Assembly (NCBI RefSeq): GCF_021347895.1
Contig: NC_067119.1
Coordinates: forward strand, 5,344,534-5,408,533
DNA length: 64,000 nt
From: Acanthochromis polyacanthus
Taxonomy: Eukaryota > Chordata > Actinopteri > Pomacentridae
Reading direction: 5' to 3'
A program made the position numbers and the translations under genes. The notes beneath the pieces were generated by a model. It ran no database searches. It saw nothing but the letters and a program-made list of their open reading frames with translations, and was not told the origin of the DNA. Position 1 is the first letter of the stretch; each line of letters begins with the position of its first letter. This document shows, piece by piece, positions 22,909 to 34,559 of this stretch.

Positions 22909-23821
22909 GTATTCTCCGATGATACAGCCATTGTTGGGTGTGTGTCTACTAGGGACGAGTTGGAGTACAGGACGGTCATCTCTGACTTTGTTGACTGGTG
23001 GGAGGACACCTCAGACTGCACCGGTGGTGAACATCCAGGATTTGGACAGTGAGATAGTGGACTCTTAGAAATACCTGGGTGTTCCCCTCAACAACAAACT
23101 GGACTGGTCACACAACACAGAGGTCCTGTACAAGAAGGGCCAAAGTCGTCTCCACCTGCTGAGGAGACTGAGGTCCTTTGGAGTGTGCAGGACTCTGCTC
23201 TGGACATTCTATGGCTCTGTGGTAGCGTCTGCTGTTTTCTATGCAGTGGTCTGCTGGGGAGCAGGGAGCATTGAAAGGGACAGAAAGAGACTGAACAGAC
23301 TGGTGAGGAGGGCCGGCTCTGTGCTGGACTGTTCCCTGGACTCCACAGAGGAGGTGGGTGAGAGGAGGATGTTGGCAAAGCTCAGATCCATCAGGGACAA
23401 CCCCTCCCACCCACTGCATGACACTGTGAAGTCTTTAAGTAGCTTCTTCACCAGTAGACCGAGACACCCACCCTGCAAGAAGGAGCGCTATCACAAGTCA
23501 TTCATTCCATCTGCTGTAAGACTTTATAACACCAGCATCACTAGCTGATGTCAACACAAAACTGGACTCTAGAACATCATCCTTTACCACATAATCTGCA
23601 CAGTTCTTGAGCTATTTTACTTTTACTTTACTTCACATCATTACATAAGCCACATTTTCCATCCTACACTCCTGAACATATTGTGATTGTTATGATTATC
23701 ACTATATTGTTGTCTATTGTTGCTTATTGTTGCTTTACTGTAAGATGTGTGCTGCTGTAACATGAGAAATTTCCCCGGATATGGGGAGCAATAAAGGATT
23801 ATCTTATCTTATCTTATCATA
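22909..23821 (+). mobile_element. 5'-truncated L2-type LINE with 3' tail
   Basis: The segment begins inside reverse transcriptase and ends in a 3' UTR closed by GGAGCAATAAAGGATTATC and (TTATC)n repeats at about 23794-23819. Repeated pentamers at the end are typical of this group of fish non-LTR elements. The coding part is described separately. Confidence 0.85.
22912..23548 (+). pseudogene. LINE reverse transcriptase, C-terminal fragment
   Basis: The catalytic FxDD signature is visible as FSDDTAIVG (from 22912). The frame then shifts near 23020, meets a TAG in what should be the KYLGV motif near 23070, and recovers as KYLGVPLNNKLDW. After that it is open through SRLHLLRRLRSFGVCRTLLW to the conserved end (KSFIPSAVRLYN), stopping at 23546-23548. 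The RT palm N-terminal half and endonuclease domain are absent. Reverse transcriptase would copy LINE RNA at a nicked target; this fragment is inert. Confidence 0.88.
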
Positions 23822-23865
23822 AGCAATTTTCCCTCAGGATCAATAAATTCCAACGTAAGTCCAGA

Positions 23866-24177
23866 ACCCCCCGTGGTTCTGGGCTTACGTTGGAATTCCG
23901 TTCTTACGGTGGAATGTAATGCAATTTTTGCTATAAGTTTGAACTCACATACTGTATACAGCACAATCCGATATAGTTACAAACAAACCTGTCTTCCTTT
24001 CATTTTGCCACGTGACGCCGTATTCATCCGCTCCGCTCGCCAACTAGTTCCTGTTTGTTCTAACGTCGCAAATGCTGTACGTCGGATTGATGGAACAAGA
24101 CTTTCTAATGAATTTCTGGGCGACATAATCACTAAACGCCGTACGGGTCGAAGACATCGTAAACCGAGGACCTGCTG
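23866..24177 (-). mobile_element. MITE with CAGCAGG/CAGGGGGTCC-type ends, copy 1
   Basis: One end reads GGTTCTGGGCTTACGTTGG and GGAATTCCGTTC; the other is the complement of CAGCAGGTCCTCGGTTTACG. Both ends match the better-preserved 41388-41680 element in opposite orientation. A local hairpin (23836-23891) pairs TTCCAACGTAAG with CTTACGTTGGAA. The 108-codon frame here is a by-product. Confidence 0.6.
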
Positions 24178-24379
24178 TGTTTTTAATTCTGATTTGTGAT
24201 CATTCCAGCCTGCATTCAATGATTTCCTCATCTCTCTGTTTGTTCGGAAGCAGCTGATGTGGAAAATACGAACTTAAACTAACAGAAGTTATGGCTGCAG
24301 CTCTGGAAACAGAAGCTGGACAGGTTGTAAAGCAATTTTTAAAGAATAAAAACCTAATTCAGGCCTCACTATCACACAC

Positions 24380-24900
24380 CAGAACACACATCCTGACGCT
24401 GTCTTTCTCTCTCAGCCCCCCTCCATCCTCTGCAGCAGCTGCCTAATGTTGCATCAAAGGCCCAGCCGTTCACCGCGAAGCCTCTGATGGAGAGTTTTCT
24501 CTTTTTATTGCACTCTGAGCCTCTGATGGATCTCCACGGCGTTAAAGCAGAGCGCCAAGTCTGCTGCTCCATCATCAACCCCATAAAGTGCTCCACAGTT
24601 TCCCTTCCTGAGCGTACGAGGGGGAAAGAGGCCGAGAATAAAAGAGAAGGAATAAAGAGGAGGCCCGGCCACCGTGACCGGCTGCACTGTCTGCACTGCA
24701 GCACGGCGGTGATTTATCCGTCAGCTGGCCGAGGGGGAGCCGAGTTTCACCATTAGCAAATGAGCCTTAATTCACCCAGACAGCAGAGAACGCTCCACCT
24801 CTCATCTCTTAGTTCTTGACTCAAAGCCGAGCGCCGGAGCTACTCCATCTGAAGCCGAGTTCACAGCAGGGGTTTGGATCCCCGAAGACTTTCCTCCCAC
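24380..24900. other. Possible conserved non-coding element
   Basis: Repeat-free, moderately GC-rich sequence. The block 24600-24770 contains GAGGCCGAGAATAAAAGAGA, GGCGGTGATTTATCCGTCAG and CAAATGAGCCTTAATTCACC, which have the look of deeply conserved enhancer sequence. Open frames on both strands have no recognisable domain. Untested inference. Confidence 0.35.
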
Positions 24901-25266
24901 AAAAAGCAGCAGAATCAGACGAACAGAGACACAATGCATGTGTGTTTAAGTGACACACTCCTCCAGTGGCGCATAGAGTGTCGAGAGCAAAGAAAAAAGT
25001 CGGGTTAAAGTTTTAAATGGAAGCAAAGTTTGTACAGGGAGGAGATTGGGATGGATTGATGGGTCAAAACAATCTTCAGCATGGAAGATGATTGTTTTCT
25101 TCTGAGCTCCTCTTTTAATTATGGCCGCATCCTAAAGCAGATTCACTTTTCTACCATGAGCTGTAACAGTTTTGGAAATCAAAGACAAACCAAACTAACA
25201 TCCCTTTAAGAGGCATCAAAAATGTCACTCTAAAGTGAACGCAGAAAGCTATTTGAAGGTCCTATA
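24901..25266. other. Intergenic DNA, nothing recognised
   Basis: No coding or repeat signal. Confidence 0.4.
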
Positions 25267-25659
25267 CAGCCATGGCCATAAGTTTGGACACAGCATGACT
25301 TCCTATGTCTGTTTTGATGTCTATTACAGAACATAACTAATATTTTTTGACAGCACCAGTTTAATTAGTCAACAAATCAACAAGGGATATAATATTATCA
25401 ATAAATTCCAACAATTGGAACAACTTTGTTCCCAAAACATAATATTAGAAGAAAATTTAAAAAAAAATGCAGTACTTTCACAACCGAATTTGGTAAGAAT
25501 AACAAAATGACACCAAACTCTTTTGATGTTTTTTTTTTAAATATGAAACTTAATATAGTTCTCAGGAGTTGTGTACTGTGTTGTAAGTGACAATTTTGTG
25601 GTATTTTCTAAGATTCACAAGCATCATGGTACTTGTGTCCAAACTTATGGCCATGGCTG
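25267..25659. mobile_element. Tc1-type MITE, 393 bp
   Basis: Perfect-looking terminal inverted repeats (CAGCCATGGCCATAAGTTTG and GGACAC, mirrored at the right end) flanked by TA (25265-25266 and 25660-25661). The body is AT-rich and non-coding. TA targets and the ATAAGTTTGGACAC terminus indicate the Tc1 group. Confidence 0.88.
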
Positions 25660-25959
25660 TATGGTGAAAGTCCATATTTACTGCATTTTGTGATTAACCA
25701 AAAGCTGTTAAAATACAAGAGAAGCACTCAGAGAGCACAGTACTCCTCATTCCTCAGGCTGCTCATTCCACCATATTGCATTGTCAGAAATGCAGCATTT
25801 GTTTGTTCGTTATTGATGATCAGAAATCACAGCAACATAGAATGTGTCCATTTAATACAGATATAACCACAAACACAATGAGCTTGCACTGACTACAGGC
25901 GTGTGTTATGCATGTGTACATTATGTACGGATACTAAATCATATGACCTAAATATGTAG

Positions 25960-26370
25960 CGGGCGGCGGGAATTGATGGGACTCAGAAACACCCCCACAA
26001 TTTAATCAGTTGTTCCGTGTATCATTTCCGATAGACAGTCCCAATAAGTCCTCACCAGTCAATTTGTAGTAGGATCACAATCATGTGATCGTCAGCAGTC
26101 AGCTGATGTAGTGTTCACTTGTTGTCATGGTTACAGTGACGCCGTGCCGCTATTTTGCAATGATACAGAAATTTTGAACAAATCCGTGGATCCAGACTAT
26201 GAGCTGCATCACTGCCAAAATCTAATCACATGGTCCTTGTATCATTTCTGACCTTCCCTGAAAATTTCATCCAAATCCATTTTTGAGTCATGTTGCTAAC
26301 AGACAGACTGACAAACCAACAGCAATCATCACATAACTCTGTTGCGTTTCTCGGCGGAGTAATAAAGACT
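25960..26370 (-). repeat. Dispersed fish repeat with CCGCCGAGAAACGCAACAGA end
   Basis: Read on the minus strand the segment contains AACAGAGTTATGTGATGATT, TTGGTTTGTCAGTCTGTCTG and GGATTTGGATGAAATTTTCA. A shorter relative occurs on the plus strand at 36925-37060. The shared order of words shows a repeat family; its class is unknown to me. Confidence 0.6.
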
Positions 26371-27617
26371 AAATCTTGCTCTTTCCGGACATTTTCACCA
26401 TGTTTTATACTGTATTAAACTGAGAAAAAAACAATATGTCGTCTTTCTCCTGGTTTTGCTGCCATTCACTCCCACACGTGGATGTACATAAACTTAAATT
26501 TCATCCAAATCACAATATTTTATGTCTTATTTTAAAAAATTTGCCAAGAAATTACCATTTGCTCGAACCACAATCTGCAAAAAAAAAAATAAAAAATTCT
26601 GCCTTCCTTGCTGCAACTGTGTAGCCATGACTGAATTAACTGTGATTTACAGTCACATGATAAAACTTCTGGGATATTTTTGGTGGAAAGACAGAAACAA
26701 TCAAGGCTCAGTTACCACAATGTGCCGATTGTTTCTGAATCACCGAAAAACCCTAAAAAAAATCCTCCATTCATTGCAGCTAACCTGATCGATGTGGCAG
26801 GAAAACAGCATCAGTATTCATCCACATGCAACAGTTTACGCTTTATTCAAATCAAAACATTTAAATTAGGGTTCACAAACCCAGAGTTCACAACATAGTC
26901 GGTGAATTATAGCAAGAAAAGCACCACCACAAAACTGCTGTTAGTGTTTTTTTCCCTGCAAACTGCACCGATGTGTTTGTTCAATTATTTATGAGGACGG
27001 ATTTGTGGCTGGAAGCTCCTCTCTATTAATAATGTACTCATGGCAGAAGGCAGGTAAGAGAAATAAAGAGTTTGCCTCAAATCTCTCTTTTGAGACAGAT
27101 TTTTTCAAACAGATGTTGTTGAGGTTTTACAAGGTGGATTCATTTCTTAAACTGTGTTCGGAGGGAAATCATTAATATTCTTAGATGCTTTTTAGTTACA
27201 GATTTCCTTCAAAACATCTTAAATCGATGCCTCAGCTCAGCCTGTGCACGTCTTAAGAATAAAGTGGAAGCTTGGAATCTTCATTTATCCTGACCTGCTT
27301 TACATTTAAAACCTAATGTAAGAAAGTTTTTTAAAGCAAAGATTGCGGTTTTTAAGCCAACTTATGCTGTCTTCAAGCCAAAATGACGAAAAGTAAAGCA
27401 GAGAGTGTTCCTATAGCAGCTTAACTTGCAATTTCTCAGCCTTACAGTTATTTAATATACAGCAAAGATTGGATCAAATACAAGTTTCAAAGCGTGAAAT
27501 GGTTAAGTAAAATATTTTGAAGTGCATCAACAATTCCACTGATTTTTTCTTAGAAAGTGCGTGAAGTTTCTTGCAGTCAAGCTTGAAGCAGTCATGTTTG
27601 ACAAACCGCAACACGTA
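26371..27617. other. Intergenic DNA, no supported gene
   Basis: AT-rich, with only short domainless frames. Confidence 0.4.
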
Positions 27618-27740
27618 AAAGGACGAATGTTTTTATTAGGAATAAAGGATGCAGCAGACAGGGTTAGATGGAAGCAATTGATTTGCTGTGGCGACCCCCG
27701 AAGGGAAAAGCCGAAAGGAAAAGAAGAAGAAGAAGTTTTT
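27618..27740 (+). repeat. Non-LTR retroelement (SINE or LINE) 3' end with GAA tail
   Basis: The stretch GCTGTGGCGACCCCCGAAGG followed by GAAAAGCCGAAAGGAAAAG and (GAA)n is a frequent fish retroelement terminus: a near-invariant GCTGTGGCGACCCC core and a short purine repeat. I cannot tell SINE from truncated LINE. Confidence 0.5.
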
Positions 27741-27888
27741 ACAATAGAGAAAATGTTGTAAATGATAATATCTGGGTGATATGGAGCTTTATATATAATG
27801 TAAATATCATTATGCGGAAGTGATAACAAATGCATTCATGACCATGGGCAAACAACACAGAAACAAAACAAAATATGTACTATGTAGA

Positions 27889-28004
27889 TTTCCAGCTAGA
27901 ATAGTCATTTAGCACATTAACGATGTCTACACTGGATTTCTGATTCATTTAATGCTTTCTTCACTGAAAAAAAAAACTGATTTTCTTTCCAAAATAAGGA
28001 CTGC
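27889..28004 (-). repeat. R1 Tc1-type MITE, copy 3 (partial)
   Basis: Contains TTCCAGCTAGAATAGTCATT, ACATTAACGATGTCTACACTG and CCAAAATAAGGAC in the same order as the other R1 copies. The Tc1-type terminus is missing. Confidence 0.7.
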
Positions 28005-28739
28005 AGTTTCAGACTGCAATCTACATTTGGTCAGTCAGATGAATGAACAACTGTTCAATGTACCAAGTTATTTAAGAACTGCTTAAAGATCCCAAGATAT
28101 TTCCCATTTTCTTAATTCAGAGACTACAAATGACCCTTTTAAGTCAGTTTCCCACTGCAATTTCAGACAATATGCGAGAATCAGAGGCCCTAAGGGATTT
28201 AAAGTAGTATCCAGAAGGTTGTGACCACGTCCTAAAGTGTTTATCATCTTCTCTAGAGTGTCAGCAGTGGTTGTTCAAGTTGAATTCTTGTCTGAGTGCC
28301 TCGAGTGACGCTAATGTTTATTTTACAAGTCTCCCAGAACTTTGATGCCTTTTTTTAAACCATAGTTTTTAGAAGAAAGAAGACATATCTATGGATTAAT
28401 AAAAAAAAGCTACACTACCAGTCACAGTATCCACTAGAAACCCTCAACACACTAAACTCTCCATCGTGATTCATTCAAGCCATTAGCTTTGCACCTTCGA
28501 AAACCCACCAGAACCCCAAATGAATTCTGATTTATTCAGGGGACAGAAAACACAAACGCCAGTAGTTTAAATTGACAAGCTTCAACCAAAAGCAAACAGG
28601 CAGAAAAATGTGCTCAGAAATGAATAAAATTGTCTTTGTTCAATTCAAGAGTGCTTGAAGGAAGCCTGGTGCTGTTTTCTTTTGTTGATTTCCATTATTC
28701 ATAATGTACAATTTGACACTTCTTGTTCTTTGTTTTCCG
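28005..28739. other. Intergenic DNA, nothing recognised
   Basis: No coding or repeat signal. Confidence 0.4.
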
Positions 28740-29060
28740 TCGTGTTTGTGACAACAGAGCGAGGCTGATCGAGACCTCAGATGTTGTTATTTCTGGAGGT
28801 GAAACGATTCCCACATCAAACACAGCTGAGCCCCACAAACACCGCGGCGCCGACAGTTTTCCCTCTCCGTGAAATCTGCATCAAGGGGAGCTCGAGCCTT
28901 GATTAAAAATTCCGATCCTGGGACGGTGCAAGTGAGATGCGGGCAATTTTTGGGGTAATGGTGTGAATTTTGATTCATTCCATGCATCGACTGAAGCCAG
29001 ATGGATCCCTGAGCTCCGTCCTGTTCCCCGCTGGCCCGCTGAGTGACGGCTAACACGCAC
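28740..29060. other. Possible conserved non-coding element
   Basis: Repeat-free, with CTTGATTAAAAATTCCGATC, GGGCAATTTTTGGGGTAATG and TTGATTCATTCCATGCATCG. The overlapping minus-strand frames end in the (CA)n-like tract near 29055-29090 and are not convincing genes. Confidence 0.3.
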
Positions 29061-29672
29061 AAACACACACAAACACACACACTCTCTGCAAAACACGTCA
29101 AGACGAATGTTATCAAAACCAGCTGCATGCTAGACCCCTGTGATTGGAGCTTATATACACACATATATATGCAGCCGACACACACATCTGATGTGAGATT
29201 TACGCTCTCAGCTATCTCATGTCAGAACGGAAATCTCAAGGGAAATGAAAATGTCAGATACAGACGAGGGAAGCACTCAAGTCTCTGTTTGTTTAGGATT
29301 TTTTTTGTTTGTTTTTGTGCGTTTTCTCTCCGGTTTTCACAGCCGACAGTGTTGAACTGTAACACAAACATCAAGTGTCCTTCAGCTAATACTTCATCAG
29401 TCTTAGTCATTTCTGACACAATAAAATATTTAAGAAGTGGATAAATGAAGAAATCAACAAAACAGTAAATAAGAACATGATTTAATACGATGACTACATT
29501 AGTTATAATACAAAACTGAGACACACGACTGCTGCACAGTTTATTCCCTCCGTATTATATGACAGCATTACTTTTTACTGCTCTATTTTCACGTTATTTT
29601 ATCTCGCTCATTTTATTTCAGTATAATATTGATATCATATTGCTTTTCTACTTTTTAGGCACTGCATTTCTT
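29061..29672. other. Intergenic DNA, nothing recognised
   Basis: Starts with a short CA-rich tract. No gene or repeat end seen. Confidence 0.4.
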
Positions 29673-29816
29673 ATAGACCCCATCAGAGCCTACGTCATCA
29701 ACAAGCTGCGTGCGCATCAAGGCAACGGAAGTACCGCTTCATATCATTTACCTGGCATTGTTCGCACCACACGGAGTAGCAAAACTAAAAGCTAACGCTG
29801 AACTGTCGGCATCATA

Positions 29817-30059
29817 ATGTTAGGTTGTTGTGTTTTTGGTTGTACGAACCGAAATACTCAAGAGGGACATAAGTTCTACCGCATGCCGATGGGCTCTCAG
29901 CCGTTTCAGAGCAACCGAAGGCGGCTGTGGCTCCAGGCTATCAAGCCAGCGGATTGGACGGAGGATACCATCAACAATGCACCCGTGTGCTCTGCTGTGG
30001 CAAATAAAGTGAAATCAGTGCAAAATATACTGACGAGCTGTCGGTTCCCACACGATTAG
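29817..30059 (+). pseudogene. THAP-domain transposase N-terminus (ISL2EU), truncated
   Basis: The ATG at 29817 starts MLGCCVFGCTNRNTQEGHKF. A THAP zinc finger (C2CH) follows: C-x4-C in CCVFGC, FYRMP, NRRRLWLQAIKPADW and the C of NAPVCSA, where the family expects C-x2-H-F. The final histidine and the AVPTxF end are lost because the sequence jumps at about residue 61 to unrelated DNA. The start and first sixty residues look intact. THAP fingers bind specific DNA, here presumably the element's ends. Confidence 0.82.
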
Positions 30060-30064
30060 AGCCA

Positions 30065-30518
30065 CTAATAAAAGCCCTGTGGACTGTTGTGACAGGGGAA
30101 CATAAATAATAAAGCGGCTGGAGTCGCACCCATACAGGTACAGTTTGCTGTGTGTATGTAGTTCTCCACTTTGTTGATGATCACCCATGCCTCATACATC
30201 GTAGTCTTCTGCCCTTGCCTTTGGCTGGGTAGGATTTCAGACATCAAAACACAAAACTTTTTGTCAGTGTCCTTGTATCTCACCTGTACCTGTCCACAAA
30301 TTGTGTAATCATAGGCCTCCATAGATTTGTATGCTCGCAGCTTCACTCTAGTGTACACTCTAGGTTTTTCAACTAAATACAAATAAATATCAGGCCACTG
30401 AATATTGGGCCACTTACTAACGTCATAGTCCCGTTCGGTAAGTGTACAGGGATCTGGGAGCCTCTCGCCATTTGTTAAAGTGATCTTTTTTAAAGTATTT
30501 TTCCCGATCTTTTACTGA
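30065..30518 (-). pseudogene. SWIM/YqaJ-type protein of ISL2EU, truncated
   Basis: Read leftwards from about 30518 the frame gives GKNTLKKITLTNGERLPDP, then WPDIYLYLVEKPRVYTRVK, LRAYKSMEAYDYTICGQVQ, LPSQRQGQKTTMYEAWVIIN and a damaged SWIM zinc finger (ANCTCMG...AALLF, lacking the usual CxH between them). It ends at 30065 without the YqaJ exonuclease-like domain. In ISL2EU elements this second protein is encoded opposite the THAP protein. No in-frame stop interrupts the surviving part. The true start is unclear; an upstream stop precedes 30518. Confidence 0.8.
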
Positions 30519-30624
30519 TAATGCACCCGCATGGCTTGACAAGCCACTGCCAGCCGCCATACTTCCGTTGCCAGGGTGCGTGCGCAGCCCTCTTTATTTA
30601 CCTACAGTAAATGGGTCTATTGCC

Positions 30625-30961
30625 GGCCCTTGGCCTCTCTCCTGCCTTATCTTTTTTTCTTTTCGTTTCTGACTACCTGACTTCTGAGGCATACTGTCGT
30701 CACCCTGCTCAGTCTGACTGAAGCACCGCTGCGCAGCAGTTCAGTTGATTCAGTAGGACTGTATCATTTTACATAAAAAGGGAGGGGGGGCCCTTGAGAA
30801 ATGTTACCAAAGCAAATAAACTTAGTGTTACCAGCGCATTGTAAATAATATTTATTTGTGATTAGAAATTAACAAGATAGTGCCATATTCATTTTTTCAG
30901 TATTATAATTTTATCAGGGGCCTTTCTGGGCCCCCCTTATTGGCGCCCCTGGGCAGCCCTG
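30625..30961 (-). mobile_element. hAT-type element end
   Basis: The right terminus, read on the complement, is CAGGGCTGCCCAGGGGCGCC followed by AATAAGGGGGGCCC, a familiar hAT-like end in fishes. A matching left terminus was not found, so the left boundary is provisional. Confidence 0.45.
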
Positions 30962-30965
30962 TATT

Positions 30966-31210
30966 TTATCATAGCTTTGCTTATTTTGGCTAATCTTATC
31001 TGATCTTACCCTATCTTAGCTTATCTAATCTTATCCTATTGTAGCTTATCTTAGCTTAGTTTAGCTTACCTTAGCTCATCTTGGCTTATCTTACTTTAAC
31101 TTATTATAGGTTATCTTATCCTATCATAGTTTATCTTATCTTAGCTAATTTTATATTAGCTTATCTTACCTCAGCTCAGCTCATGTTAGCTTATCTTAGT
31201 TTATCTTTTG
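30966..31210. repeat. Degenerate (CTTAT/CTTAG)n array
   Basis: About 250 bp built from variants of TTATC, TTAGC and TTACC, with a smaller patch near 31320-31370. This is the same pentamer that ends the LINE at 23800, so it may have grown from such a tail. Confidence 0.85.
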
Positions 31211-31370
31211 TTATTGGGCCACGCAGGTAATAATGTTAACACAAAAATTTTTTAAAAAATCCCACAAATTAATAAACAATGTAATTAATATAAAAAATAA
31301 ATATAGAGAAAGGAATGAACTCTGCTTAGCCTAGCTTAATTTATCTTATATTTTATCTTAGATTAGCTGG

Positions 31371-32159
31371 AAAAATACAAGATTTTTCACTAAAGAATGT
31401 AAAAAAAATAATTTAGAGAGAATTTAGTTATTCTACAGTGACTGAATAGAGAGAGAATCTGCACAGAAAATGGACTGAATTCTTTATTTCTCAATAAGAC
31501 AGTGCAGAGAATCAATACAAATACATACTGTAGCTAATATTACTGTATTTTTGCTATCAGTAGTTCATCGGGAAATATCCAGTAATGTTATTCATGAGTA
31601 GAAAAGAACCACGAGTCCTTTAATCTTTTTTTTCCTTTTCCATCCATACCAGTGTTTTTACACTTCATCTCTCTCCAAACCTCATTGCCTTCATCTCCAA
31701 CCTCCGATCAATCAGTTCCACACAGAGGGGAATGAAGCCGCAGAAAGACGTAATCTAATTGAAAGGGGTAAACAGTGATGTAGTGAGCTGTCTTCTGCAT
31801 AATTGCTTCCCATCATGGCTTTATCTTGTTCCTTCCTCGCTGTTCTCCGGGGGCAGTTTTTTTTTTCTTTTTCTTTTAAACGACAGAAGGGTCAATCGGG
31901 TTTGGCTATCCAGTGAAATGAGGCGTGACACATCTGATTTTTCTCACAATAGATAAAACACTGTGGACACGAGTCCCGTCCTGTCTACTGACAGGACATC
32001 TGGGGCTGATGAGAGCAGTTATTCCTGATGTAAAAATGAATATTTACTGTGATAGGCTACATGCACAAATGACAGTACATGTGTCTCAATGATTGCAGTA
32101 TAAAAACAGCTGTATCTTGATGGTCCAGTCACTGGTGAATCAGTACTCCTGGATATAAC
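31371..32159. other. Intergenic DNA, no supported gene
   Basis: Sparse short frames. Nothing recognised. Confidence 0.4.
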
Positions 32160-33060
32160 TACACCATAAAGACAAAAGACACTCCAAGCAAGACTGTGAA
32201 AAGGTTATTAAAAATAAGTTAGTGGATGGATGCAAGAAAATTTACAAGACACTGAATGTCCTTTAAAGTATAGTTAAATCAAACATTATGTAATGCAAGG
32301 AATATAGCACGTGTAAATCTGCCGAGAAGAAGCTGTGCTGAAAAAAAAATTAGTCACTGAGCAAGAAAGAGACCAGTGAAAAGGGCCACTAAGACACCTC
32401 CCAGATAGCAAACTATGGGTGAATCAATGTTGAATCTATGTTGAGACCTAACGTCGAAATTATACAGAAAGCGCAAGGTTGATAAAATGTTGAGTCAACG
32501 TTTGCTTACATAGATTACATGTTTGCAAACATAGATTCAACATTAATTAAACATTGACCTGTCAAACATTTTAATTAAACCAAAATACAATGTAGATTCA
32601 ATGGTATCTTTTAAACACAAACTTCAGTGTTGACAAAATGTTGAATCAACGTTGATCCAACCATCAGTCTTCAACCATAACCACAATTCAACCTTCTTAA
32701 CCCTAATTCAACATTGATTTAACATCTTTTGCTATCTGGGTAAAGTGTGATTTATGGTTGAAAAGCAAACGTTGACTCAACATTTTATCAACCTTGCGCT
32801 TTCTCTATAATTTCGACGTTAGGTCTCAACATAGATTCAACATTGATTCACCCATAGTTTGCTATCTGGGCTATGACTCCTCTATAAGAGTTAAATGCAT
32901 CAGATGAGGCCACCAAGACACTTAGGACTCCTCTAAAGAAGCTACAAGCTTTAGAGGAGGCCACCAAGACACCCAGGACTGCCTTGAAGGAGTGAAAAGC
33001 TTCAGAGGAGTGAAGCATGGTGGTGGCAGCATCATGATGTGAAGCACGGTGAAAGGACAT
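32160..33060 (+). mobile_element. Decayed Tc1-family element, interrupted (remnant 1)
   Basis: Words characteristic of a fish Tc1 transposase gene survive: CAAGACTGTGAAAAGGTTAT, GGCCACTAAGACACC, GGAGTGAAGCATGGTGGTGG (coding for VKHGGG) and GCAGCATCATGATGTG. All frames are broken. A fold-back element splits it at 32400-32870. The unit CCACCAAGACACCCAGGACT...GAGG is repeated in tandem. Confidence 0.75.
32400..32870. mobile_element. Fold-back element with CCCAGATAGC ends
   Basis: Both ends are CCCAGATAGCAAACTATGGG mirrored, with long inverted arms (AATGTTGAATCTATGTTGAG, ACCTAACGTCGAAATTATA, GCGCAAGGTTGATAAAATGT). An extra internal GCTATCTGGG near 32731 suggests a smaller copy inside. The insertion splits the Tc1 word AAGACACCTATGACTCCTCT between CCT and ATG, leaving a CT on both sides. 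Confidence 0.85.
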
Positions 33061-34559
33061 TTTACACCTGAAAACTCTGCTGAAGCTTCTTTATAGTATT
33101 TATACTATCGATAATGAGGCATATGATGTTACGTGAAATGGAAGCAGCAGTAGCATGTTGATATGATTTAAAGAAAAACTCCTTCTAAAACTCAAAATGC
33201 AGGTCAGGCTTGTCAAGTTTCACTCAGTGATCATGATTCCACTTGAGTCTATGAGATTTAATTTGTTTCTAGATTGAATATTTGGACTCCTGTGCCGAAT
33301 AAAATAATCTATTGATGTTCTCCAAAAGCTGTATTTTCTGAACAAATCTCCTCCACCCATCTTCACGTTTACTCATTTCAGAGTGTTGGTATTCGCCGCT
33401 ATCCGTCCGTTCTCCCGTCACTTTTATCTCTCCACTGTTCGTTCTGTCAGTTCCACTTTGAAAACAGGAAGCCAATTAACTCTGGCGCTCTTATTAAATC
33501 CTCCACCTCGCTCTCGCTGTTATCACAGTATTCCTGTTGATAATAAATCAGGCAGCGGCGGAGGCTTCGCTCGGTGGAAGTTTGCGTCCTGCGGGGGTCT
33601 TTGAAAGCGGCTTCTCGTCAATGTCAGAGAATCAGACAAGTTTAAGACCCGGGAGTCGTTTATTCAGAGCTGCTTACAATCTACTTGAAAGCTTCATGGA
33701 CACTTTTATACGTCCCAGTGGAACAGGTGACTGTTGTACAGAAGAAGACCTCAAAAAACAGTGACAGAAATTAAGGCGAAAGAGTCAGTTCGTCTATAAA
33801 GCTATAAAAGCCTTTGTTTCACTATAAGGTCTTGATTTTTACCTTCCCATGTGGCTCAAAAACACTGCTCTGTATTCACACCTGTCACTTCAAATTGATT
33901 TGAGCTAACTGCTGAATCTGCAGGAACATCTTCAGACCATCTAATTTAAAAGACTCTCTCTGACTTCCTCTATATAAATTCCTTTCATACATCCAGATAT
34001 TTGCAGCTGCAAAACATCACAGTAGCTGTCAGTTGCTCTCCCGTGTTTGTTTTTGGTGATGTAATTGGCTAAAACTCCAGCCCTGACTTTGATTTGCGGT
34101 TTGTTATCTGGTTATCTCCTCTATATCAAACATCTGAAACTCCCAGGAGATGATTTTTTTTAAAGCTAAATGTTGCATATTTCAAATTCTATCCACGTAC
34201 AATCTCACTAGTCGAGGTCTATTCCCTCAGAGGAAGAGATTCTACCTAGCCGATGAAAAAAAGAGACTTCTTTAAACAATTTTTTAAACTCTCTGAACCC
34301 CAGTAGCTGCCAGTGGGTGTGAAAAGCATGTTGTAATTACACCATTTATCAGAGCCAGAACATGTAAAAACAGACAAAATTGTTAGAATTCCAACTTTCT
34401 GCACAGTCCTTGAACTAATCATTTGTGACAACCAAATATATGTTTCGAATTGAGACGTTTAATCAATATTGACTTGATAGAGACACAACAAATGGGACAC
34501 AGTGGGAGTTTTCAGTATGCAGCCACCTCTTTAAGTAGACGATATCAAATGATCAGAGT
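33061..34559. other. Intergenic DNA, no supported gene
   Basis: Short frames near 33380-33760 have no domain and no convincing splice sites. The stretch 33470-33620 is CpG-containing and non-repetitive. Confidence 0.35.

Larger units (their letters stand above)
29673..30620. mobile_element. ISL2EU-type DNA transposon, internally deleted (948 bp)
   Basis: The ends are ATAGACCCCAT and its complement ATGGGTCTAT. Longer subterminal inverted matches include GCTGCGTGCGCA with CAAGGCAACGGAAGTA on the left and the complement of GGGCTGCGCACGCACC with GGCAACGGAAGTATGG on the right. Inside are a THAP-domain fragment on + and a SWIM/YqaJ-type fragment on -, the two convergent proteins known from ISL2EU elements (Harbinger-related). 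Both are truncated, so the copy is non-autonomous. Confidence 0.85.

Noticed and set aside
23183..23548. 121-codon frame as a host gene
   Set aside because: The sequence is the C-terminal part of an L2-type LINE reverse transcriptase with a LINE 3' tail.
28787..29185. 132-codon minus frame with a cysteine/valine run
   Set aside because: The run is a translation of a CA-rich tract; there is no domain and no convincing gene structure.
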